Below, piece by piece: positions 19,123 to 28,053 of a stretch of DNA of 63,150 bases. Both the position numbers and the translations under genes were made by a program. Below the pieces are notes generated by a model. It ran no database searches. It saw only the letters and a program-made list of their open reading frames with translations, and had not been told where the DNA came from. This stretch comes from Halanaerobium saccharolyticum (GTDB taxonomy: Bacteria; Bacillota; Halanaerobiia; Halanaerobiales; Halanaerobiaceae), in assembly GCF_004362045.1 (NCBI RefSeq), contig NZ_SNWX01000004.1, positions 42,148-105,297 of the forward strand, in the 5' to 3' direction. How positions within the stretch are numbered: position 1 is the stretch's first letter; every line of letters starts with the position of its first letter.

Positions 19123-20013
19123 ATGTTATTAGTCACAGGAATAACAGGTCACAGCGGTCGATATTTCTTAAAAGAATTAATTAAACATAATTATCAGGAA
19201 AAAATTAAATGTATTGTTAGAAAAAGTTCAGATACATCTCTTTTAGATAATAGTGGCTTAAATATTGAAAAAATAGTTGGAGACATAAATGATGAAGAAA
19301 CAATTGCAAAAGCAATGACTGGTGTAGATAAAGTGATGCATATTTATAACATTCACCATTCTCCTGCAGTAGTTAAGTATGCTTTACAAAATGAAGTCAG
19401 TAAAGTAGTACTGGTACATACTACCGGAATTTTTTCTAAATATAAAAATGCTTCTCAAGAATATGAAGAAGTTGAAGCAGAAATTAATAGTCTCTTAGAA
19501 AAGAATAAAGAAAAAGAGATGAATGTTAATATATTAAGACCAACAATGATCTATGGAGATTTATGTGACAGTAATATGAGTAAATTTATTAAGATGATTG
19601 ATTATCTAAGGATAATGCCTGTTATCGACAATGGTAAAAGTCTGCTGCAGCCTGTTAATGCAAGAGATTTAGGGAAAGCTTATTATAAAGTCTTAACTAC
19701 ATCTGAAAAAGTAACTAAAAATAAATCATATATTTTATCTGGAGACCGCCCAATAAAAATGCTGGAAGTTTTTAAACTAATATCCGATGGACTTGGGAAG
19801 AAAACATATTTTTTAAGTGTCCCATTAAATATTGGAGTATTAATGGCAAAACTGCTTAAACTTATTTCTTTAAATAAAATTGATTATATCGAAAGAGTTC
19901 AGAGGATGGGTGAAGATAGACATTATTCTCACGCTCAGGCAGCTGAAGATTTTGGCTATCAGCCGATAAAGTTTGAAGAGGGAATAAAAATGGAAATAGA
20001 TCAATACAAATAA
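19123..20013 (+). CDS. SDR/NmrA-like NAD(P)-dependent sugar oxidoreductase
   Basis: A short-chain dehydrogenase of 296 residues with an atypical nucleotide motif TGITGHSGRYFLKEL. The normal YxxxK is weak: HTTGIFSKYKNAS may stand in for it, and YGDL and PVNARDLGKAYYKVL are present. It resembles SDR proteins found next to glycosyltransferases in Bacillota capsule loci. Substrate unknown. It follows the epimerase by 15 bases and precedes a glycosyltransferase by 19. Confidence 0.65.
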   Translation: MLLVTGITGHSGRYFLKELIKHNYQEKIKCIVRKSSDTSLLDNSGLNIEKIVGDINDEETIAKAMTGVDKVMHIYNIHHSPAVVKYALQNEVSKVVLVHTTGIFSKYKNASQEYEEVEAEINSLLEKNKEKEMNVNILRPTMIYGDLCDSNMSKFIKMIDYLRIMPVIDNGKSLLQPVNARDLGKAYYKVLTTSEKVTKNKSYILSGDRPIKMLEVFKLISDGLGKKTYFLSVPLNIGVLMAKLLKLISLNKIDYIERVQRMGEDRHYSHAQAAEDFGYQPIKFEEGIKMEIDQYK

Positions 20014-20032
20014 CTTTAGGAGTTTATAAACA

Positions 20033-21139
20033 ATGAAAATACTTGTTCTTTCCAGTCATACAAAATCCTTATTTTGGTTTCGATTAGATATGATGAAATC
20101 CTTTATTAAAAATGGTCACGAGGTTGTAGCAGTAGGATCTGAAAGTATGAATGAATGGAAAGATAAATTTAAAGAACATAATATTAAATATTTAAGTATT
20201 AATGTAGATCGTAATGGAACTAATCCATTAAAAGATTTAAAAACTTTAATTGAGTTATTTAAAATTATAAAAAACGAGAAGCCAGAAAAGATATTTTCAT
20301 ATCAGGCTAAAACAGTTATTTACGGCAGTATTGCAGCTAGAATATATGGAGTAAAAGATATTTATTCTTTAATTGCTGGACTTGGATCTATTTTTAGAGG
20401 TAAGGGATTAAAGAATCGCTTAATTAAAACTATAATGAAATTCGAGTATAAATTGGCTTCTAAGTTCAATAAAAAGCTATTTTTTCAAAATAATGATGAT
20501 AGAAACTTATTTATTAAAGAAGGAATAGTTGATAAAGAAAATACTGTTATTATTAATGGTTCTGGTGTTAATACAAATGAGTTCAAATCAAAACCTTTTC
20601 CTGAAGTAAATGCTTTTTTATTTATAGGTAGGTTAATTAAAGATAAAGGGATAATTGAATATTTAGAGGCTGCCAAGAAAGTGAAAGAATCATATCCTAA
20701 TACAAGATTTTTATTAGTAGGACCCTTTGATAGTAATCCATCTGCACTGAGGTCTGAAGATTTGGACCCATATATTTCAAATGATATAATAGAGTATTTT
20801 GGATATCAGGAAGATGTAAGACCATACATTGAGCAGAGCAGTGTGTTTGTATTGCCCTCTTACCATGAGGGTACTCCTAAAACGGTTTTAGAAGCAATGG
20901 CTATGGGAAGACCTATTATTACGACTGATGCTCCAGGTTGCAGGGAAACAGTTGATAATGGAGAAAATGGATTTTTGGTAAAGTTAAAAGATGCAGATGA
21001 TTTAGCGGAAAAAATGATAACTTTAATAAATGATCCGAAGCTGCAGAAACAAATGGGTAAGAAAAGTCTGCAGATAGTTAAAGAGAAATATGATGTAGAA
21101 ATTGTTAATAAATCAATTATGGAAGCAATGGAATTATAA
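20033..21139 (+). CDS. Glycosyltransferase family 4 (PglA-like)
   Basis: GT-B protein of 368 residues: SSHTKSLFWFRLDMMKSFI at the start and the typical donor domain with LFIGRLIKDKGIIEYLEAA, VLPSYHEGTPKTVLEAMAMG (the EX7E region) and GCRETVDNGENGFLV. The family includes PglA-like N-acetylgalactosaminyl transferases that add the second sugar after the initiating phosphoglycosyltransferase. Such a job would fit here, with the initiating enzyme now at 42590-43165. Confidence 0.85.
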   Translation: MKILVLSSHTKSLFWFRLDMMKSFIKNGHEVVAVGSESMNEWKDKFKEHNIKYLSINVDRNGTNPLKDLKTLIELFKIIKNEKPEKIFSYQAKTVIYGSIAARIYGVKDIYSLIAGLGSIFRGKGLKNRLIKTIMKFEYKLASKFNKKLFFQNNDDRNLFIKEGIVDKENTVIINGSGVNTNEFKSKPFPEVNAFLFIGRLIKDKGIIEYLEAAKKVKESYPNTRFLLVGPFDSNPSALRSEDLDPYISNDIIEYFGYQEDVRPYIEQSSVFVLPSYHEGTPKTVLEAMAMGRPIITTDAPGCRETVDNGENGFLVKLKDADDLAEKMITLINDPKLQKQMGKKSLQIVKEKYDVEIVNKSIMEAMEL

Positions 21140-21174
21140 AAATTAATTTATCTAATAATACTGAGGTGGCATAA

Positions 21175-22251
21175 ATGATAACAGCATTAATAATGGCTGG
21201 AGGAGAAGGAACTAGATTCTGGCCTTTAAGCAGAAAAGACCATCCAAAACAGTTTTTAAAGCTAAATGATGATCAAAAAACAATGCTGCAGGAAACTGTA
21301 GAAAGAATAAATGAACTTGTTCCTTTGGAACAGGTTTTTATTGCAACTAATGAAGCCTATCAAAAAGCAATTAAAAAACAATTAGATGGTATACCAGAAG
21401 AAAACATAATAGTAGAACCAATGAAAAGAAATACTGCTGCCTGTATAGGTTTATCTTCAGTAGTTATTGAGGATAAATATCCTGGGTCGACAATGATTGT
21501 TTTACCAGCCGATCATTTAATTAAAGATCAAAAAAGATTTGTAGATATTTTAAGAAAATCAATTATGACTGCAGCTACCGGCAAAAATTTAGTTACTATT
21601 GGTATAGAACCAACTCATCCAGAAACAGGTTATGGTTATATTCACTTTGGTGATCAACTACATACCATAGATGGGGATCAGGTATTTGAAGTTAAAAACT
21701 TCACTGAAAAACCTGATTTAAGTACCGCTAAGGAGTTTTTAGAAGAAGGAACATATCTCTGGAACAGCGGGATGTTCATCTGGCAGTTAAGCAGCATTCT
21801 GGCGAATATAGAGAAACATTTACCCGAGATGTATGAATCCTTAGAGAGAATAAAAGGTGCTTTAGGAACAGATTTAGCTAAAAAAGTAATTAGAGAAGAA
21901 TTCGAAAATATGCAGAGTGTTTCTATTGACTATGGAATTATGGAAAAAGCAGAGGATATTTTTGTTATTCCTGGTTCTTTTGGCTGGGATGATCTAGGTA
22001 GCTGGCCTGCCTTAGAAAGAATAAAAAAGATGGATGATGATGGTAATATAGTAATCGGTAAACATTACGGTATAGATACTACTAATTCTATTATTCACAG
22101 CCCTAATAAAGTTGTAACTACTATTGGGCTTGATGATGTGGTGATAGTTGATACAGAAGATGCTATTTTAATCTGTGATAAAAAGCGAGCTCAGGAAGTT
22201 AAGGAGATTAGAAATATTTTAGCAGATGATGGTTTGGAAGATTGTTTATAA
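21175..22251 (+). CDS. manC: Mannose-1-phosphate guanylyltransferase
   Basis: Makes GDP-mannose from mannose-1-phosphate and GTP. GGEGTRFWPLSRKDHPKQFL at the N-terminus, LPADHLIKD, GYGYIHFGD, FTEKPDLSTAKEFLEEG, YLWNSGMFIW and FGWDDLGSW are family motifs. At 358 residues it is the short form without the C-terminal isomerase cupin. It is the last capsule gene before the defence island, with a terminator 87 bases after its stop. Confidence 0.94.
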   Translation: MITALIMAGGEGTRFWPLSRKDHPKQFLKLNDDQKTMLQETVERINELVPLEQVFIATNEAYQKAIKKQLDGIPEENIIVEPMKRNTAACIGLSSVVIEDKYPGSTMIVLPADHLIKDQKRFVDILRKSIMTAATGKNLVTIGIEPTHPETGYGYIHFGDQLHTIDGDQVFEVKNFTEKPDLSTAKEFLEEGTYLWNSGMFIWQLSSILANIEKHLPEMYESLERIKGALGTDLAKKVIREEFENMQSVSIDYGIMEKAEDIFVIPGSFGWDDLGSWPALERIKKMDDDGNIVIGKHYGIDTTNSIIHSPNKVVTTIGLDDVVIVDTEDAILICDKKRAQEVKEIRNILADDGLEDCL

Positions 22252-22337
22252 AGTGAAATAGGGATTTTCTGTTGACCACCCGAGATATACAGAAATTTGT
22301 CGAATTAAATATTAAATGAAGTTATCATTAAACTACT

Positions 22338-22374
22338 ACTCTCACCAGAATTCTTTTAGGTGGGAGTTTTCTAT
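22338..22374 (+). terminator. Terminator after manC
   Basis: Stem ACTCTCACC (22338-22346) pairs with GGTGGGAGT (22359-22367), followed by a T-rich run. The same arms recur at four other places in the window. Confidence 0.85.
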
Positions 22375-22409
22375 TTATTTGGAGTAGTCAAGAGCTTTCA
22401 TAAATTTTA

Positions 22410-22505
22410 ACTGCGGGATGCTGCGGCGAGGTTCCGGCAGAGAGGCCGGTCATTTTTCTAGCTGGTGCTAGAAAAAGTGCCAGCAGCAGAAGTTGCTGCT
22501 CTGCT
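22410..22505. repeat. GC-rich structured non-coding segment
   Basis: Unlike its AT-rich surroundings this stretch holds three consecutive inverted repeats: CCGG/CCGG around 22436, a perfect 10-bp arm pair TTTTTCTAGC/GCTAGAAAAA around 22454-22477, and AGCAGCA/TGCTGCT around 22483-22501. No reading frame is visible. It could be the end of a lost insertion element or a structured RNA. The rest of the 22252-22775 gap holds a terminator, one copy of a 48-bp repeat and the kwa promoter. Confidence 0.45.
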
Positions 22506-22508
22506 AAT

Positions 22509-22556
22509 CGAAAAATGTACCACCCTGCTAATTGAATTGTGTACCAGTTGGTAGTG
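22509..22556 (+). repeat. 48-bp direct repeat, copy A (upstream of Kiwa)
   Basis: Starts CGAAAAATGTAC and holds the exact TTGAATTGTGTACCAGTTG. It matches 24265-24312 at about four fifths of positions, in the same orientation. Each copy contains two TGTAC(C/T)A motifs about 26 bases apart, a layout seen at ends of IS21-type elements; that origin is inference. Confidence 0.6.
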
Positions 22557-22712
22557 ATAAATAAGATTTTACACTTTTAGCTTATTAAGATTTTACGATT
22601 CTTGCTAAATTATGGAATTGATCTTGCTGCAATAATAGGGAATTTTAGTTTGCAACTTTCGGGAATACTACTTTGCAATCATTTAAAACTTTATCATAAC
22701 AAGAGATATCAT

Positions 22713-22741
22713 TTGCTTCAGTCAAACATATGTATTATAAT
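22713..22741 (+). promoter_or_regulatory. Promoter of kwaA-kwaB
   Basis: TTGCTT (22713-22718), 17-base spacer, TATAAT (22736-22741), ending 34 bases before the kwaA start. Much of the box region resembles the promoter at 29723-29751. Confidence 0.65.
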
Positions 22742-22775
22742 AGAATCACAAAATGAGCAGAAGGAGGAAGTTATA

Positions 22776-23303
22776 ATGAGAAAAGGTATTAAATTCATTT
22801 TATTTTTAAGCTCTTATACTCCACTGTTTATAATACTCATAATTAAGAACATTAATTTTGATAAATCTTCAATTATAAAAAATAACGTTTTTGTAATTTT
22901 TTTATTCATTTTAATTATAGTTTCTAATTATGCCCTGAAATCAAGTGTTAATCAAATTAGAGATATGGGCCCTAAATCTATTGAGGTTAAAAATGTTTCT
23001 CAAAAAACAGGTGATACTTTAAACTATCTGGTTACATATATCATTCCTTTTATCACTCTTGATTCTAATTCTATTAGAAATATAACTTCTCTTGGAGTTT
23101 TACTTTTCTTTATGGGAATTATTTACATGAACTCTAACCTCATCTATACCAATCCAATATTAAATTTATTTGGTTATAAAATTTATGAGGTTACTGATAA
23201 AAATGATAATTTAATAATTTGTATATCCAAAAAGAATTATATTAAAATTGATAAACCCTTAAAAATAACTAATTTTTCTGGTAATATTTACTTGGAGGGA
23301 TAA
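22776..23303 (+). CDS. kwaA: Kiwa membrane protein KwaA
   Basis: A 175-residue membrane protein with about four hydrophobic segments (near residues 7-25, 35-52, 85-100, 108-125). The NYLVTYIIPFITLDS, GIIYMNSNLIYTNPILNLFGYKIY and ICISKKNY stretches fit the KwaA family. In Kiwa, KwaA sits in the membrane with KwaB and senses phage injection; together they stop late phage gene expression. ATG 22776 follows AAGGAGG by 8 bases; longer forms starting upstream lack a binding site. kwaB starts one base after its stop. Family call is from recognised sequence style and the pairing. Confidence 0.82.
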   Translation: MRKGIKFILFLSSYTPLFIILIIKNINFDKSSIIKNNVFVIFLFILIIVSNYALKSSVNQIRDMGPKSIEVKNVSQKTGDTLNYLVTYIIPFITLDSNSIRNITSLGVLLFFMGIIYMNSNLIYTNPILNLFGYKIYEVTDKNDNLIICISKKNYIKIDKPLKITNFSGNIYLEG

Positions 23304-23304
23304 C

Positions 23305-24243
23305 ATGCCAAATTATCGAGATATAATAGAACATATAAATAATAGTGAAACTGTTAATATCTATTTTACAGAAAAGAAATCTAAAGGAGAAAATACTAAT
23401 TTTGAAGTTTATAAAACAGAAATCTCAAATGATATTGCAACAGCAATAAAAGGGTTTTACATTGACAGCATTAAAAATCTCACCAATTTTATAAACCATG
23501 AATATGATTTAGAGTTATCGCCAGAGCAGAAAACTTTATGGCATTTAGAAAAAGATAATATACCTCATTTGTCGGAAATTTTAGCTTCACTTGATAACTC
23601 AATTGCTTTAACCCTGGCATCAGAAATATATCAGGATGGTTCTTATAATAGAATATGGTCTTACATAGTTGTTATGGAGACTTTATCGGGAAATAAATTA
23701 GTATTTTTCACCAAGTATTCTAAAAGTAAAGTTATTGATCGTTCTACAATGTTTGGTATGAGCTTTAATGGTGGCAGATTTGATATGATTCATAATGATT
23801 TATTTACTTTAGCAAAAGATTTTCATTGTTTCTATTGGAGAGATTATCTATATTTTAAAAATAGGCACTGGTTTGAACTGATTTTTGATTATGATACTGA
23901 ATTAATAAATCAGGCAGTTGTTTTTGCAGAAGATATTGGGAATAATTTCATTTCAAATTGTAATGATTTTAGAGATGATTGTTTGAGAGATAAAAATAAA
24001 TTGAAAAAGATGAGTAATGTTTTAAATAAAAATTATTATGACCAGATTAATTTTGAGGATATTTTTAATATTAAAGAAAAGTATAATTTAGATATTGAGC
24101 TTGATCAAGAGAATGAGAAAATTGTTTATGACGGAGACAAGCAGAAGTTATGGCTGATTTTAAAAGTTTTTGATGATGATTATCTATTGTCTGAGACTAC
24201 TAAAAATCGCTATGAAGTTCACTCTAAAAAGGAGCAGGGGTAA
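23305..24243 (+). CDS. kwaB: Kiwa protein KwaB (DUF4868)
   Basis: A soluble 312-residue protein of DUF4868 type. Visible family features are the central FFTKYSKSKVIDRSTMFGMS, FHCFYWRDYLYFKNRHWFE and the C-terminal LWLILKVFDDDYLLSE followed by a tyrosine-valine-x-SK motif. KwaB binds DNA and acts with KwaA. Length and order (kwaA then kwaB) are as in known Kiwa pairs. The ATG follows GGAGGGA located in the end of kwaA. After its stop a repeat copy and the reverse transcriptase gene follow. Confidence 0.85.
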   Translation: MPNYRDIIEHINNSETVNIYFTEKKSKGENTNFEVYKTEISNDIATAIKGFYIDSIKNLTNFINHEYDLELSPEQKTLWHLEKDNIPHLSEILASLDNSIALTLASEIYQDGSYNRIWSYIVVMETLSGNKLVFFTKYSKSKVIDRSTMFGMSFNGGRFDMIHNDLFTLAKDFHCFYWRDYLYFKNRHWFELIFDYDTELINQAVVFAEDIGNNFISNCNDFRDDCLRDKNKLKKMSNVLNKNYYDQINFEDIFNIKEKYNLDIELDQENEKIVYDGDKQKLWLILKVFDDDYLLSETTKNRYEVHSKKEQG

Positions 24244-24264
24244 GCTTAAATTATTTTTATCAAA

Positions 24265-24312
24265 CGAAAAATGTACTACATTATTCTTTGAATTGTGTAC
24301 CAGTTGCCAGTA
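24265..24312 (+). repeat. 48-bp direct repeat, copy B (downstream of Kiwa)
   Basis: Second copy of the repeat at 22509-22556; the two bracket the Kiwa pair exactly. It lies in the leader of the reverse transcriptase gene, where it could also act as a control element. Confidence 0.6.
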
Positions 24313-24347
24313 ATCAAAAATATATTTGTTTTGAGGGAGTTATAATA

Positions 24348-27300
24348 ATGGATATTGACGAACCAGTAGAACAGGCATATAAAAAATTGAAATCTTATAT
24401 TTACTACGATAACACACTTAATATTTTACGGCATAAAATTTCTGAATTTGAGACAGGAGAAGATTTTGAAAAGAAATTGGGAAAAGTCAGTAAAATACTA
24501 AATGATCTAGATTCAGTAGAAGATTTTGCCAAAATCATTGAAGAGTACCAAATAGATAAAACCATTATGCCAAAAGGGATAAGCCTCGAAGATGAATTAC
24601 ATAGTGAAGATGAAGAAAAGTTCATTACTAATGATTTTGAAGCTTCAGGCTATAAAGCTGAGCGGACCAAATATTTAGTTGATGCAGATATAGAAATTCA
24701 TATTATTGCAGTATTATGGGTTATGAAAGTAGGGTATAAATTAGAAAATAATTTCAGTAATAACTCTTATGGTTATAAACTTGAGTTATCAAAAGAAAAT
24801 AATAATCAGATTGCAAAGGGGTTAAAATTATTTAAACCATATTTTTATCAATACCAGGACTGGCGAGATAATGCTTTAGATGCAGCTCAGGCATTAACCA
24901 AAAGAGGAAAAGATACAGCCATTATAGGATTGGATATAAAAGGTTATTTTAATAATGTTGAACTATCATTTGACAAATTGAGACAGGAAATAAAAAATGA
25001 ATTTGGTGTAAATGATGATTCTAATGAAATCATGCTTACAAATTTATTAGAAGAAATTTATAAAGAATATGCTAAATCTATTGGGAAAGAAAATTTTGAA
25101 GGAAAAGGACTTCCGTTACCTATAGGCTTATTATCTTCTTCAGTACTTGCCAACTGGTATTTAAAAGAATTTGATCAGGCAGTAGTGGAAGAAGTCAATC
25201 CCAGTTATTATGGGAGATATGTAGATGATATTTTAATTGTTATTTCTAATCCAATTATAGATCAGAATAAATCATCTCAAAAAACAGCTTTGGAAAAGAT
25301 TATTGAAAAATATTTGTGTGATAATAATATCTTAAATAAATCAGATAAATTAAAGGAAAATCAAGATGCTGAAAATAAAAGCGATGATGATCAAAATAAG
25401 GAAGCTGAATCTGAAAATAAAGAAAAGAAAAGCGAATATCAAATTACTGTTCAAAATGAAGTTGGAGAGCTTGTTTATGACAATCTAGCGATTCAAAATA
25501 AAAAAATAAATGTATATTATTTAAAAGCTGATGGCTCTCAGGCTATACTTGAGAATTTCAAAGAAAATATTAGAAGAAATAGTAGTGAGTTTAGATTTCT
25601 TCCAGAGAATCATAAAATAGAAAACGAATTTAAATTTGAAGCACACTCTATGTTATATGATGACTCGGTTAATAAATTAAATAGTATTAAAGCTTTTCGT
25701 CATAATAAATATAAAGCTTCGGTATATTTAAGCAAAAAAATTTATGCCAGCCGTTTGTGGGATAAAGATAGTAAGGATGCTAAAAATACTGCTGAACAAA
25801 TAATGAAGTTTTTTAAGGGAAAGATATGCCTGGAGTTTCATATACTATGGGAAAAGATTTTTGCCTATTTTATTTTAAAAGAAATGAAATCAGAATTTGT
25901 GGAGTTTTATTCTTATGTGATAAAGCTGATAGATAAACTTTCCTTTGAAGGGGATAATACTCAGGAAAAGAAATTGAAAGAAGATCTGGAAAGGCATTTA
26001 GAAATTGCTGCTGCAATTCCTTTATCTTTGAATCCTGAATTTCTTGATAAGGAAGTAAAAAATAATTTGGTAAAGAAATTGAAATCTGTTGAAGCTGATA
26101 TTTCTGATGAAAACATTAAGCTTTCCGATATTGCTGAAAATATTAGAGAAGCGAATTTAATGCGTCATAATTTAGTTTTTACTCCTCTACTAAATTATAC
26201 GAATCTTGCTCGTGAATCGGAATCATACATTAATTTAACTGAGAAGAATTTACATAAGTATTATGATAATAATTTTAAAGACGAGAAATCAGAAGATATT
26301 GAAGAACAGTTAGAATTTGATCCAAAATTAAACGAATATTCTCCTAGATTTATAAAATTTAATGAATTCAATAATTACTTTATCTTTAAAAACCTGTTTT
26401 TTGGAAACAAAACTGAAGGAGAAGATGTTTTAGACAATTATTTAGAAGAATCTTATGGTGAATTTAAAGAAATAAATGATGAACTAGGAATAAGTATTAA
26501 AGATCAAGATAAATATTTTGAGTTGAAGATTAACGGAGAAAAAGTAAGTAATGTTAAGAATAAAGCGAAGAAAGTTAAAGCAAAAAAAGCACCTTCTTCT
26601 ACCAAAAAGTTTAAAATTAAAGAATTAAAAGTATCAGATGATGAGAGTAGAGAGAAGTTGAATATTGGGGTTGCAAATATTAAATTATCTGAAAATGATT
26701 TCAAGAAAAGTTACCGTAAGAATTATAATTTGAGTGCTGCTAGAAAAGAAAAATTATTCAGGATTCTTAATTTAAGTTATACAGAAAAAGTTAATGGTAA
26801 TGAGTTAGATATTATTATTTTGCCTGAAGTATCTGTACCTCCTGCCTGGTTATCTTTACTAGCTGATTATTCAAGAAGACACCAAAAAGCAATAGTCTGT
26901 GGTTTAGAACATTTTATTAGTAATAATGATACTGCTTATAATTTAATTGTGACTATTCTGCCATTTATGGTTGATGATTATAAATATTCACTAGTTAAAG
27001 CACGAATAAAAAATCATTATTCTCCCGCAGAGAAAGAACAACTAACAGGTAATCATTTAGAGCTGCCCGAACAAAACTTCTGGCATTATGATAAGTTTAT
27101 CTGGCGAGATGTTCATTTTGCCTGTTATAATTGTTACGAGTTAACGGATATTGTTCATCGATCTATTTTTAAATCTGAGGTTGATTTACTAATTGCCTCT
27201 GTTTATAACAGAGATGTAAATTATTTTTCAAATATAGTTGAGTCAGTTTCTCGTGATGTACACTGTTACTTTATTCAGGTAAACAGTTCGAACTATGGAG

Positions 27301-27530
27301 ATACCAGGGTGACCCAACCAAGTAAAACAGAAGTTAAAGATATAATGCGCTTTAAGGGTGGAGAAAATCCAGCCATATTGGCTACTTCAATTGATATTAT
27401 AAAATTGAGAAACTTTCAGTTTGTAAAATATAATTTACAAAAAGCAAGTGAAAATAATTTAAAAAATACTCCGCCTGATTTTAACAAAGAAAAAGTTAAG
27501 GAGAGAATGAGAGACTTTAGATATGATTGA
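24348..27530 (+). CDS. drt1: Reverse transcriptase-nitrilase, DRT type 1 (UG1)
   Basis: A 1060-residue anti-phage protein. The N-terminal part holds a reverse transcriptase: catalytic aspartate in GLDIKGYFNNV (about residue 196), GLPLPIGLLSSSVLANWYL, and YVDD at about 291-294. A lysine-rich linker follows near residue 735-760. The C-terminal part is a carbon-nitrogen hydrolase with the triad Glu in ILPEVSVP (about 827), Lys in SLVKARIK (about 883) and Cys in FACYNCYELTD (about 928), all intact. This fusion defines defence-associated RT type 1. ATG 24348 follows GAGGGAG; an in-frame TTG at 24288 lies inside the 48-bp repeat. Confidence 0.9.
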   Translation: MDIDEPVEQAYKKLKSYIYYDNTLNILRHKISEFETGEDFEKKLGKVSKILNDLDSVEDFAKIIEEYQIDKTIMPKGISLEDELHSEDEEKFITNDFEASGYKAERTKYLVDADIEIHIIAVLWVMKVGYKLENNFSNNSYGYKLELSKENNNQIAKGLKLFKPYFYQYQDWRDNALDAAQALTKRGKDTAIIGLDIKGYFNNVELSFDKLRQEIKNEFGVNDDSNEIMLTNLLEEIYKEYAKSIGKENFEGKGLPLPIGLLSSSVLANWYLKEFDQAVVEEVNPSYYGRYVDDILIVISNPIIDQNKSSQKTALEKIIEKYLCDNNILNKSDKLKENQDAENKSDDDQNKEAESENKEKKSEYQITVQNEVGELVYDNLAIQNKKINVYYLKADGSQAILENFKENIRRNSSEFRFLPENHKIENEFKFEAHSMLYDDSVNKLNSIKAFRHNKYKASVYLSKKIYASRLWDKDSKDAKNTAEQIMKFFKGKICLEFHILWEKIFAYFILKEMKSEFVEFYSYVIKLIDKLSFEGDNTQEKKLKEDLERHLEIAAAIPLSLNPEFLDKEVKNNLVKKLKSVEADISDENIKLSDIAENIREANLMRHNLVFTPLLNYTNLARESESYINLTEKNLHKYYDNNFKDEKSEDIEEQLEFDPKLNEYSPRFIKFNEFNNYFIFKNLFFGNKTEGEDVLDNYLEESYGEFKEINDELGISIKDQDKYFELKINGEKVSNVKNKAKKVKAKKAPSSTKKFKIKELKVSDDESREKLNIGVANIKLSENDFKKSYRKNYNLSAARKEKLFRILNLSYTEKVNGNELDIIILPEVSVPPAWLSLLADYSRRHQKAIVCGLEHFISNNDTAYNLIVTILPFMVDDYKYSLVKARIKNHYSPAEKEQLTGNHLELPEQNFWHYDKFIWRDVHFACYNCYELTDIVHRSIFKSEVDLLIASVYNRDVNYFSNIVESVSRDVHCYFIQVNSSNYGDTRVTQPSKTEVKDIMRFKGGENPAILATSIDIIKLRNFQFVKYNLQKASENNLKNTPPDFNKEKVKERMRDFRYD

Positions 27531-27560
27531 GTTATACGAAAATTTTTTTTACAATAAAAC

Positions 27561-27944
27561 TTAATTCAAGGAGAGAATCAGATCACTTTTATAGTTGTAG
27601 TTAATTTTATAAGAAAACCCGCAGCACTAATAACTAAGATCTTAAATAATAAAAGTACTTATGGAGAAATCTATAATGTTTCTGAAGGAGATTATAAATA
27701 CTCTGAGATACTGGATACAATGACGGAAGTATTTGAACAGAAAGTTATAAAAATTAAAGCTCCAGAGATATTAATTAATCTTTATAAAAAGCTGCCTTTT
27801 GCTCTGCCGGTATTGAATAAGCTGGAAACTCTTTCAACAACTACTACAATTGATAATAGTAAAGTGCTGAAAGAATTAGATTTTAAACCTGAATATAGCT
27901 GTAAAGAAGGTCTGGAAGATGCAAAAGAATATTATAGACAGTAA
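27561..27944 (+). pseudogene. Remnant of a sugar epimerase/dehydratase C-terminus
   Basis: Only the last third of an SDR-type sugar epimerase is open: a domain resembling FIRKPAALITKILNNKSTYG, EIYNVSEGDYKYSEIL and DNSKVLKELDFKPEYSCKEG. There is no nucleotide-binding N-terminus and no proper start before an internal ATG at 27720. It looks like a leftover of polysaccharide-locus DNA inside the defence island. Confidence 0.75.
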
Positions 27945-27951
27945 TTTTTCA

Positions 27952-27987
27952 CCCTATGGATATAAAATCTATAGGGTCATATTTTTA
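27952..27987 (+). terminator. Terminator after epimerase remnant
   Basis: CCCTATGGAT (27952-27961) pairs with ATCTATAGGG (27967-27976) and is followed by a T-run. Confidence 0.8.
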
Positions 27988-28053
27988 TCTTTAAATTAAT
28001 TTGAGAAAACTTTCACTAAAATTCGGGGAAATTATACTGACCAAGAAATATAA

